Origin: Neurospora tetraspora
Taxonomy: Eukaryota > Ascomycota > Sordariomycetes > Sordariales > Sordariaceae
Assembly (NCBI RefSeq): GCF_033439725.1
Contig: NW_026944383.1
Span: 6,634,001-6,698,000 of the forward strand
Length of the DNA: 64,000 bases
Direction of reading: 5' to 3'
The translations under genes and the position numbers were made by a program. Positions 47,931 to 57,943 of the stretch are shown here, in pieces (within the stretch, counting starts at the first letter, position 1; each line of letters opens with the position of its first letter). The notes below the pieces were generated by a model. That model searched no databases. It saw only the letters and a program-made list of their open reading frames with translations, and was not told where the DNA came from.

Positions 47931-49656
47931 AATAAAATAACTAAATTAAAAACCATAAATACAGTTTATATATATATTATAATTATTATAAAGAAAATTA
48001 TCCTTTTCTATAAAGTAATAAGAAAATTCCTAAATTTTTATATCTTTCGTATATTAATATTTACTAGTAATAATAAGTTAATTTAATTAAACTGTTATAA
48101 AGGCTATTATACTTAATTTAAAGATTAAAATTATAGTATTTAAACTACTTTGTAGCTTATATTCTAATACTTTATACTTATATTCTTTACGTATAAACGG
48201 TTAATTCGAAGCCTTTCCTTTTTGTTTTAAAAAACAAACCTTCTTTATACTTTTAATAGTATTATTTCTTTGTAAATTTTGATATCTTAAAGCAATCCAA
48301 CTCTCCCCGTACTACAAAGTTAAATAAAATATTTAATTTAAATATAAATAAGTAAAATAATTCTTTTAGAGTTAAAAGGTAAGATTTAAATATATAATAT
48401 AACCCTTCTATATAAGTTAGAGTATTTAATTTAGGTATAAAATATATAAAATAATTATTTTGAAATTAATAGTTATAATTAAAATTATTTAATAATATTT
48501 ATTAATTAAAATCTTTAATTAATATATAAAATTTAATTAATTACGTACTTGATTCTACTAATTATTCCTTACCCCGTATATATATATATCTTTTGAAAAG
48601 GATAATTAATTATATTTAATTTGTAAATACTTCTTTCTCCTATTTTCACTTTATAAAACCTTCTTAATTTTTTAATTGATATTTATACTAATTATATTAC
48701 ACCCTTTATAATAATTATATTAGAAGTTATAAAATGAGATTAATATATTTAAAATAAGCCTTTTAAATACGGTATAATATTCAATTTCAATGAGAAGTAA
48801 AGAAAATAATTAATTTGAAATTACTAATTAATATTAATATATAAAGTAGTTTTAAGATGAAGTAAGGTAGTTAGTTTTAATAAAATTGAATATTTAATAT
48901 AAATATAAAGTAATAAATAGAATATTTCTAAATAAAGTTAATATAAATAGAATAATCCTTTTAAAAATGTAAAAGAATATATTTAAAATATAAATTAAAT
49001 TAAATAAAAGGTTGTAATATATATAAAATTAGTACTATCGTTTTAAACATAATATCATATTACTTATAATACTCCATAATATTCCTATAGTATAAGTATT
49101 TAGTTCTAAAATGATAATTATACTTTATTGATTAATATATAATTTTAATTCAATTTCAATTATTAAAATTAATAGTTAAATATAAATAACCATCTAGAAT
49201 ACGAAATATATATAATTTAAATATATAGATAATCATTAAGAGAATCTAATAAGCTTAATATAGTATTATATAATATAAACCCCTACATTGAAATAATTAT
49301 TTAACGTTTTATTTTATAGGAAATAAATAATAAAAGTAAATAAATATTTAAAATATATTTTAATAACACTATATATATACCGTTAACTATATAATACAAC
49401 GGTTTTAATCTATATACTAATATTAATACCTTAAACGGTTGCACGCATCCTAGAATTATACAGAATTTTTAATATAAATATCCAATTTTCATACTTATAA
49501 TGGAGATGAAACTTGTATGTTAAGTGAAATGCCAAAATAAAAATTACATTTACCTTATATAACTACTTATAAACCTATATACAAGTTTTGGTTATGTTTG
49601 GACTATTGGTTGTTGTGTAATTAAATACTACAGAAAATCCCTACAGAAAATGCCCG

Positions 49657-49762
49657 ATTTTGCTGTCCGGTGGGGTTTTGTGATGTCCGGTGGTTTTGTG
49701 ACCAATTCTGCCTAGCAGAGTTGGGGAATAGACAGGAACTGCTCCACTCTCCCCAACGGGTA
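49657..49762 (-). repeat. Right terminal inverted repeat
   Basis: Inverted partner of 44777-44880, ending in CTCTCCCCAACGGGTA on the plus strand. Just inside it (about 49621-49655) the DNA carries a short duplicated ctacagaaaa motif. Confidence 0.88.
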
Positions 49763-51547
49763 GAAAACTTGTGGAAGAGACGGATGGTCTCGGAGAAGTT
49801 TTGTTTTAGACCGAGACAATGTGAACCGCCTGTAGTAGCGTATCCGCCTTTCAAGTTCCGTATCGTTCGTTCTTTTATTCTTTCCAGCACCCTTCATATC
49901 TAAGGCCCTCTCGGTCAAGAATCTGTTTTCGTCAATGCGCCGGCTTCCTCCCATGCGTTGATGTCGCTTTTGGGTGATGATAGGTTATTCCTGGTCTCTT
50001 AGAAGAAGACGGTAGAGGGAGAATGGGTGTCTTCCCCCCACTATGAGCAAGAGGGTTTAATTTACGGATCCGCGGGGGAGGGACACACTTCCTATGGTTC
50101 TTTCCAAAGACTTGTCAGCCGTCAAAGATGCTCATTTTAAATCAAGATTTGAGTCAGGATAAGACGGGTATGGTCCCGCGGCTAGTAGCGAGAAGCCCCG
50201 ACCTGGAAAAGGGGTGGGAGCTGAGGGCATGCCACAGGCGCACGTACCGTTGGTGAATTGTTGTGAACCCGTGAACTGAATGGAAGAAGAAAGAAGCACC
50301 GATGCTGAATTGTTGATACGATCAGTCACACCGGAATGCGAAAATAACCGATGAGAAAGAGAAGGAAACGGGGAGAATGGGCACAAAGAGCAACGAGAAG
50401 AGATGGAAGAAGGATGACGACTGTTCAGTATCATGGGCTTCCTTCCCATTATTCAAGTACTCTCTACCAGTCCAACAACCAAGGACCCTGCACAAACATA
50501 ACAAGGAAGCAACACCACAACACCATGGGCCGAGTTGGCGAGAAGGAACTTCAAACATCGTGTCATTGCAGCTGCAAGAGCAACCAAGTATGTACATAAT
50601 ACTAACGTACCGTCCCGACGCCCCTTTTTCGTCTGGTCAGCGGCCTGCTGCATCTCATCGAACCATGCAAACAGGCACAGCAGCTTCGTTGATGTTGACG
50701 GCAGGTCGCCGGTGAGGCGTCATTGTCACTGTCACTGTAACCCCCTTAAGGCTAGCTCCTCCTGCACGAGCGGATAGTGCCTAGGAAGAAACAGCCCCAG
50801 GGGCAATGTCCTTTCAGCCCATCCGTTCGCTGCCCCTGGATGTAAACAAAGCCATTCGTTGTTGCTTTGGAGGGCCGTCAAGAGGCAATGCCCATTCATC
50901 CTCCAGTGAGATTCATGAACTGTTCTCTTTCAAGACGAAGGAGAAAAGTATGCACCCCCCCCTTTTCCATTACTGGTGAGAACGCAGTCGCCATTGGGCA
51001 CCTCTCAGCTACCCAACAAATGCACTCAGATTCTGTGGTTTAATTACATCCTGGCTGAAGATCGACACCAGTCCAGCCCGGCCTGCGAACTGGACGGTGC
51101 CTGAACGTGCTCCCCCTGCGCGCCCTGACAGTAGCCCCCACTTAACACGTTTTCAGCGGAGCACATCCGGGAATATCCCGATGATATCACGGGGAGTCGG
51201 AGAGCCCAAGAGAACTCTCCGGAGGCCATCGTTGCTTTCCCGCTGGCTTGGTCTGAAACAAGCCGAGGTGTATCCGGTCATTCGTGTTCAGCTAACTTTA
51301 TCATATTTCTGTTGTTTTTCTGCCTTTCGTTGATCAACGAAAGGCAAATCATTCTGTTGCCGTGAATCCGAGCCCCCGCCTACAACTTTAGCGACTTTAA
51401 TGATGCGGCTGTCGTTAGCGGTGTCACCTCGCCATTCGGTTATGGTGTTGCATCGCTGACAGCATTGGCAAATGTCCGGTCCAGGGATTCACAGCTCTTG
51501 TTACGGGCCTAGCTTGCCCGTAGCAAAGCCTCACCTTACACCTCTTC
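49763..51547. other. Gene-free stretch between element and DUF202 gene
   Basis: About 1.8 kb of normal composition. It holds the 26-bp palindrome at 51321 and presumably the 3' region of the DUF202 gene. Small frames show no domain signal. Confidence 0.55.
51321..51346. repeat. Perfect 26-bp palindrome
   Basis: The half-site tgcctttcgttga is followed directly, with no spacer, by its exact reverse complement. The next flanking bases no longer pair. It lies about 200 bp beyond the stop codon of the DUF202 gene. It could be a cruciform-prone footprint, a dimeric protein site or a 3'-end hairpin. Confidence 0.95.
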
Positions 51548-52975
51548 CTACCCTCGTACGTCCACGCCACTCTGCACCGCGAGCACCACTATCAACGATG
51601 CTACTATCACGGCCAAGGCAATGAACGACAGCAGCATAATCGTCCCTCTGCTGGCCGGGAACTTGCCCTTTATCACCCAATGTTGTCCAAGCAGATAGCG
51701 CTTATATCCAAGAAACAGCGTCAAGATACTGATACCCAGAAACGTTGCGCCAAGCGGTTTGCCCAGGTGCCTTAGTGTTTCCGCCTGGTGGGCAGTGTCG
51801 TTACCGTCCGATAATGATGTGTTGAGACGGAAGAGTTGAGTGATGGCAATGCCTATCGAGGCAAACGCTAATGAGGTTCGTAGCCATGCGAGGAATGTTC
51901 GTTCTGAGGCGCACAAGAAGTCAGCCTGTTGCGGCCCAACATAAGGCTTTGGCTTCCTCTACTCACCTAAAGCAAGATGGTCACGAGCGACGCTGCCCTT
52001 ATTTTCCAACTCAATGCTCTGGAAATATTCCAGCTTTTTCTTCCATTTACTCGGTTGATGATGCTCGGCCGCCCCGTTCCCAGCTTCGCCCTCGTTATTT
52101 GAATGCGTCAATGGTGTTTGTGCGGCCGGACTATGAGCGGCAGATTGGCTTGCTGTCTGTCTTTTGCGCGCCGACAAGTTGGATGTTGGTGTTTGTACCA
52201 TACTTTGGTAATTAAGTGGTTGGCTTGTTACGATTCCTTGTTGTGTACCTTCGCCGACTCCGGTGATCTCAGTTGTACGAGGCGATAGCGGTGATAGCAA
52301 AGGCTGTTGTTGTAGACCGGGACTGGCATTGTCGAGTGCTTCGGCCCTCTCGCGGGCAGCCTGTGTGCGATCGCGAATGTTAGTTACGGCATCAGTCTTC
52401 GCGCTGAGATCACTGGCGGCGTCTTATTGTCTCCGGCTGGAAAAGGTTCGAGCCCGGCATGACTGAAGGGGACAGACAGGCTACGAACAGTACGGTTAAG
52501 CATGACTTCGGGCGAGGATGCCAGCAGTGGCACTGACTATAGCAACGCAGCTGTGGCTCAAGAAGAAATATTCAAACTCGACGAGCTGAATGACTGACTG
52601 TCCGGAATCGCAATGTCGATCATTGGTGGAGACAAGTTCGAAGCTTGTGACTTTCGCGAACAGTCCGTCGAGAACCTCGCTGGGTGTCTGGCTCGTCTGG
52701 GTCCCTAGTCTGGATTCTTGGCATCCAGATCCAGCCACCGAAATACGCCCCGGTCACTGATGATTGCGCGTGTTTGGGATGTCACTGACCTTGAGAATCT
52801 CATCGAGACGGTCTTGGGTTGATTTTCGTCGCGGGGCCCGAAAGGCTAAAGAGCCGTGGCGGACCAGGTATGGCTCTGGTTCGGTACTCTCAGAAGGCAC
52901 CTCGGTTGTGGAAGGGGAGGCATGGAGGGCTGGCGCTGACCTCGAGGTCGCAAGCCGCTGGTCGTCGTCGGCCAT
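51548..52975 (-). CDS. DUF202 domain membrane protein
   Basis: Proposed exons on the minus strand: 52975-52790 (starting MADDDQRLATSRSAPAL), 52360-51967 and 51903-51548; 311 aa. The last splice (63-nt intron) is secure because it joins DHLALE to RTFLAWLRTSLAF, the diagnostic start of the DUF202 domain. Three membrane helices follow: LRTSLAFASIGIAITQLF, GATFLGISILTLFLGY and LLSFIALAVIVASLIVVLAV. The N-terminal 180 residues are polar, with RHGSLAFRAPRRKSTQDRL in exon 1. The first intron (429 nt) is unusually long; its acceptor, after a TAACTAACATT branch region, keeps the frame, but an additional small exon inside it cannot be excluded. DUF202 proteins are small, often vacuolar or plasma-membrane proteins of unknown function; Vtc1-like proteins have a related fold. 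Confidence 0.72.
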
Positions 52976-53863
52976 ATTGCGATTGTACTGCACGTGGTCT
53001 TGAGCGATCGTACGAGCAGATATGCAGTTTCAACGCGACAATGAGACGTCGGACGGTGGTGTCAACGGGGCCAAGGATTGCGATTCGATTAGAAGATTAA
53101 TCTATTGGAATTTGGAGGACAGCGCAGAGATTGCGGCGAAGAAGTTGATTTGCGACTCGAGGAATGGCACGCACGGGAAGCCAAGATGCATTGGTCCAGG
53201 GAAGCTGCGATTCCAGGCCAAGGGTCCGGATTGTTGGCGTCATCCTGCACTCGGCCTTGTCCCCGCAGAAACCGAACCCTTCAGTGGGTCCCGGTCAGGC
53301 ATGTTCCGTCTCGGGCCCGGAATAGTAACTTCCCGTTGATATTCGGTTTATATCAGTCGTGACATCCTCCAGAGTGTTCACAGGATAGCTCATATAGTTC
53401 ATCTCTCAGGTTGTAGTGTATCTTTGGAAAGTGACAGGATGACACGAGATCCCGGAATCATATCCTCCAGAGGAAAGTATTGCAGGAAGCTTGAGGTTTA
53501 CGCATGACCACCACCTACGAGCATGGCTGGGAAGTTCATGGCTGCTCTTCAACACACGTAACTATATACCTGAAGTAATTAGTAACATGGAGATACTATT
53601 CATCCGTTATCGCTCCTGAAGTTCATACCGACCATGGGATTTGATCCGGGACAGGGCCCGTGCCGCCCGCCTGCTCCCGCTCCTAGTTACCCCACTGCCC
53701 CGCCCATTGCCCGGGCCCGGGGGCCCCACATCTACGTGAGCCGGCAAGGCGACATCGGGGCGGCCGCCGATTTGGCAGGTCGGCTAATACATAACTAGCT
53801 TGAGCATCTCCATTCTTTTGAACTTTACATTGGGCCCCATCATACTTACACATAACAGGAAAC
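52976..53863. promoter_or_regulatory. Divergent intergenic region, DUF202 and aldo-keto reductase
   Basis: About 890 bp separate the two outward-facing starts. The segment at about 53641-53780 is strikingly GC-rich (c/g runs with gcccgggcccgggggcccc) just before the reductase start and contrasts with its surroundings. No supported gene. Confidence 0.55.
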
Positions 53864-54986
53864 ATGGTGACCATTCAAGGAAAGAAAGTCGGCAACATAG
53901 GCTTCGGCCTGATGGGTATGATGTCCTGAGCACAACCAACCTCTGAGGGCAGTAAGATGCTGACAAGAATCACCAGGCCTGACATGGCGAGCGTCCAAGG
54001 TATCGGACGATGAGATCTTTCCCGTCATCAAGGCCGCTCTCGATGCCGGCTGCAACTACTTCAACGGCGGCGAGTTCTACGGCCCTCCAGAACACAACTC
54101 CCTGACCGTACTCAAGCGTTACTACGACAAGTATCCGGGGGATGTAGACAAAATCCTCCTCAATGTTAAGGGCTGCATGCTTCCGGGCTTGCTGGCTGCT
54201 GATTCCTCGCCTGAGGGTGTCCGGGCCAGCATCGAAAACTCGGTCCGCCTGATTGGGGGCAAGGGAAGGATTGATCAGTTTGAGGCGGCCCGGAAGGACC
54301 CCAAGGTGGACATTGAAGTGACCATGAAGGCCATGGGCGAGCACATTCAGGCCGGAGATATCAGGGGCATCGCGTTGAGCGAGGTCAGCGCCCAAACGAT
54401 CCGCCGGGCTGCAAAGGTGGCCAAGATCACGGCTGTCGAGGTGGAGCTGTCCATCTGGAACACCGAGCCGCTCGAGAACGGCGTGCTGGAGGCTTGCGCT
54501 GAGCTTGATATCCCTGTCCTCGCATACAGTATGTCTCTCATGAATGCCTCCTGCTATTTTTCCGTCAGTTGTCGATTTTAACACAGATATCCCACAGGCC
54601 CACTTGGCAAGGGCTTCTTGACCGGGCAAGTCAAGTCCTTTGACGATATCCCCGAGGGAGACTTCCGGAGGATGTTGCCTCGGTTCCAACCTGAAGTTTT
54701 TGAGACCAATCTTCGGCTGGTTCGGAAGGTAGAGGAACTCGCGGCGAGAAAGGGATGTACACCAGCTCAATTCGCCGTCAACTGGGTTTTGGCCCTTTCT
54801 AGACGACCTGGGATGCCAACGATTATCCCCATCCCGGGTGCCTCATCGCCGGAGCGTGTTCGGGAGAATGCTGTGGAGATAGAGCTGACGGAGGAGGATA
54901 TGGCTGATGTTGAAAAGATCCTCAAGGAATTCGCTCCGGTTGGCGACAGATACCACAAGCATGGCATGGAGCTTCTCGACAACTAA
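53864..54986 (+). CDS. plr1: Pyridoxal reductase-type aldo-keto reductase (AKR8-like)
   Basis: Three exons: 53864-53915, 53977-54528 and 54598-54986 (introns of 61 and 69 nt), 330 aa. The first exon gives MVTIQGKKVGNIGFGLMG, and the splice restores GLTWRASK. AKR barrel motifs: NYFNGGEFYGPPEHNS (Tyr52 as the general acid), LLNVKG (Lys82), GIALSEVSA, VLAYSPLGKGFLTG spanning intron 2, and IPIPGASSPERVRENA near the NADPH site. Asn47 stands where most AKRs have Asp, and the usual His position reads Glu (IDQFEAARKD); both are features I associate with the fission-yeast Plr1 group. Expected reaction: NADPH-dependent reduction of pyridoxal to pyridoxine in the cytosol. Substrate assignment is by family and could differ, for example to another aldehyde. 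Confidence 0.88.
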
Positions 54987-55858
54987 ACCCAAGGTTTAGG
55001 CAACAAACATTGATATAAGAATCGTGAAGACTGTTCACGAAAGGTGAATGATGAAGGCGTGCATCACTCGCTACAAGAGACTGCAGTGCCCATCCCCACG
55101 CCGGTGCTTTTGTGTCCGGGCCTGTTCGGTTATACTACGGGCCCTCGATCGCTGGAAACGCTAACAAAGCCACCTGGAAATGACATCCAACGCCCTGCAA
55201 TAGACCTTCCTTCCCTTCTTGGTAGCACTAACGCATGACATTGCGACATCCCACTGTGGTAACTGTGACACTCTGTCTGCAAGATGTGATTAAGACGGTC
55301 GAGGTTCCTCTCCTTGCTTCATCTACACTACTCGTACAGTTCAATTCGTGAAAGAACGACTCGAGGATAATATCCGGATAGCAGTAGTGGAAGGAAGCAG
55401 TGACCCCCAAGTGTTATCGATTCCTTCTGCATCTGATGGGTCCCTTGGCGTGCATCTCACTCTTCCCGCTGTCAGTCATTCGTCCGGCGCGGCTGTCCCT
55501 GTTAGTGCCGTTAGTGGCAGGAGCCCCGAAGCCTTATCTACCTCTAGGCTCAAACACGTAAGAGCCTTGCGCGTTCTTCCCAACTTTTTGAGCTCGGCTT
55601 TGGAGGACAGCTGCAACTCAAAAGCCAACGTCTCCCTCGTCACAGAGCAGCTTTGAGCACCCGATTGTCTTCCTCATTATTCCTCCCTTCCTTTCAGGTT
55701 ACTTCATCTCTTACAGCGACACTTATCTCGGATTACCCCAGCACCATATCTCTGTCCTATTCCACAAGCGCAACATCCTTGGCCGAACACTCGCATTTCT
55801 CTGCTTCAGACACCGAACCCAATAAAGCCACCGTCCGAGTTCACGAGCATCAGCTACA
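54987..55858. other. Intergenic region upstream of Shr3
   Basis: About 870 bp between the reductase stop and the Shr3 start. The right part (about 55650-55840) is pyrimidine-rich, as in a 5' leader. No frame with a domain signal. Confidence 0.5.
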
Positions 55859-56686
55859 ATGTCGGAGAGTCACTGGGTAGACTGGAATAAGAACACGCAG
55901 TCCAAGGACTATCGTGGCTCTGGTTCCTTCTCAACCTTCATCATCATCGGTCGTATGTTGTCAACTTTCTTTGCTTCCAATTTGCTGCCCCTCCCCCTCC
56001 ATGATCGTCACGGTTCCCATTCTATGGGCATAATAGCTCTTTAACCCCATCGTGCGATCGGAAGCTTACGCTAACATTTGCCTACAACAGCCGTCTGTTT
56101 CTTCCTTGGCATACTCTTCGCGCAGTTTCCCTATGACTTCCCGTTGCTCTGGACCTCGGAGCCCGTTCAGGCCACGTACTACGACTTCCTCGAGACGCAC
56201 GTCAAGTTCCTCCACGCCTCGCCTCCCATCATCTCGCGCATCCTCAACATTGTCATCTTCGTTGGCCTCCTCGGATTTTTCATGAAGCTCTTCCGCCCTG
56301 CCGAATCCAACGTGTTGTTCGACGGCGCATCGCTCATTCTGTACGTCATTGGAGTCGGCGTTTACACAAGCAACATCGTCAAGGGAATGCGCACCATCAC
56401 TGCTGGCATCTGGGACATGGAAGACTTTGCTGGTATCAAGCACGACGGCCCCGTCTCGGGCGAGGTCATTCTCGGCAGGGAGGATACCATGAAGGTGCTC
56501 AGCGCTAGCAACACCATTCTGGCCATGGTGCTGGTCGGAGTCCTTGTCTTGCAGGCTGGCCAATGGTACGCCGAGTCTAAGGAGAAGGACGATTTTGCCA
56601 AGGGCGAGAAGAAGGACAAGAAGAATGGTGGCCAGCAGCAACAGCAGCCGCAGCCCCAGCAGGCGGAAGATAAGAAGTCGCAGTAG
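55859..56686 (+). CDS. shr3: Shr3-type ER packaging chaperone for amino acid permeases
   Basis: Two exons, 55859-55949 and 56091-56686 (141-nt intron with a CTAACATTTG branch site), 228 aa. The splice gives STFIIIAVCFFLGILFAQFPYDFPLLWT, the hallmark of Shr3. Four hydrophobic segments: about residues 24-42, 70-90, 100-122 and 160-178 (ILAMVLVGVLVLQAGQWY). A hydrophilic, K/E/Q-rich cytosolic tail (KDDFAKGEKKDKKNGG, then a glutamine-rich run) follows. Established: Shr3 lets amino acid permeases fold and leave the ER in COPII vesicles. The first about 22 residues (MSESHWVDWNKNTQSKDYRG) precede the usual family start, so an internal start is possible, but no ATG lies there. Convergent with the mannosidase gene. 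Confidence 0.9.
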
Positions 56687-57943
56687 AAGTGTTGCTTCGA
56701 TTATTTGGTGGGCTTGTTCTGGGCGCCGAGCGAAAGGGTGTTCATCGGTGCCGTCGGACGACCTGATGGTCCAGAGCCTCAAAGCAGGCAAGGTACGGAG
56801 GTGGAAGGCAATGGGACCGAGGTGGAAGGCATTTTCAAAAATTGGCTTTTTGACCGGTCAAAGAGATACATTACACCTTCGGGATATACTTGCACGCATT
56901 CAAGTATCTTCAAGACACCTGTGGATCGAAATTCGAAACATTTCCAGGATCAAATAATCCCTAATGGACTCTAGCCGACGTACTTCTAACTCATTACGAG
57001 GCATATCACAGTTTTGCAACGGCCTTTCTTAACCAAAGCGAACGATATTGAACTGTCCATATTCGGCTGATTCTTACGACTACTCGGAGGGTAATCGAAA
57101 TGAGCGCAAGGGCTACGAGATGGCACAAGGACAAGAAGTTTTGGTCTGAGGGGGAGGATTGGCAGTCCCTTAGATCTGCTGAGGCTTTTGAGAAGAGGAG
57201 AGGGTTCTTGGCCTGGGGTTCTGACGAAGTATGACCTCTAACGAGACATGGGGGCAATTGGAATTAGATTAGCGTGGCATCATGCGAAAGATGTATAGCG
57301 TTCGATCCTCTGTACAGGTCGTAAACATTCTCAGCGTTGAATATCATCCATCATCTTCCACTTTTTGCTATGCCATTGCAAGTGTTTCGAGTCGAAAATG
57401 TGCCAAGTGCCTACACATACTGATAAATAGGCAGCCATATATGGTGACAACAGTTCAAGCTTACGAGACACAGTTACATGAAGAAGATAATTTTTTTGAA
57501 CTTAAAATGTTCAACACACTTGGTTTGATCATGGAACCTGATGGCTAGTGATACTATCGATCGTCACTCCAGATACCCTAAAAATACAATCTCCAACAGT
57601 CCTGATCTGGCCCTACTTCACCATGGCTGACGCCTTCCCCTACTCTTTTTCTTTCTTCCACGCCGTTTAATGGGGTTTCACCATCACCCTCTTTTTTTCC
57701 CTCTAGCTCTCCTAGGCACTATCATTTCCCTTACTTGTTCTCCCACCTCTTTACTAAATTGACTCCCATGGTTCCCGTCATCATCAAAAGTTTCATAGCA
57801 ATCATCGCATCGTTATAGACATCACATCACATCACTCCAACCATTTAGTTTCCCCTCACCCAACACAACTCCATACCCCATCCCTCCTCACCAGCCAACA
57901 GAAGTCGAAAGACTCCAACAGACAGACACACACTCCCAACAGC
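56687..57943. other. Convergent intergenic region, Shr3 and mannosidase
   Basis: About 1.26 kb holding both 3' regions. Composition shifts to A/C-rich near 57700-57900. No frame is supported as a gene. Confidence 0.6.

Larger units (their letters stand above)
44930..49620. other. Hypermutated A+T-rich block, RIP-like
   Basis: About 4.7 kb of almost pure A/T with scattered single G and C, dominated by TA, AT, AA and TT steps; no open frame longer than about 60 codons on either strand. The shift at both edges is abrupt. This is the classic appearance of repeat-induced point mutation in Neurospora (C-to-T on both strands, CpA preferred), and such blocks usually carry H3K9me3 and cytosine methylation. 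RIP as cause is inferred from appearance; dinucleotide ratios were not computed. Confidence 0.85.
44777..49762. mobile_element. Decayed DNA-transposon-like element with about 105-bp terminal inverted repeats
   Basis: The left end (44777-44880) and the reverse complement of the right end (49657-49762) match over about 105 bp with two small gaps and about a dozen substitutions, mostly transitions. The outermost shared bases are TACCCGTTGGGGAG; similarity stops abruptly outside them. If the TA on each side is a target duplication, the element runs 44779-49760 (about 4.98 kb) and would fit a TA-target (Tc1/mariner-like) transposon, although it is long for that group. The TIR holds two direct copies of cacaaaacc-accggaca, like transposase-binding subrepeats. 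The interior is hypermutated to extreme A+T and has no open frame of note, so no transposase can be seen and the superfamily stays open. A nested or composite element is possible. Confidence 0.8.

Noticed and set aside
44930-49620. Centromere or mitochondrial-DNA insertion as explanation of the A+T block
   Set aside because: The block is short, has paired inverted ends and TA edges, and shows no mitochondrial gene fragments. A decayed transposon fits better.
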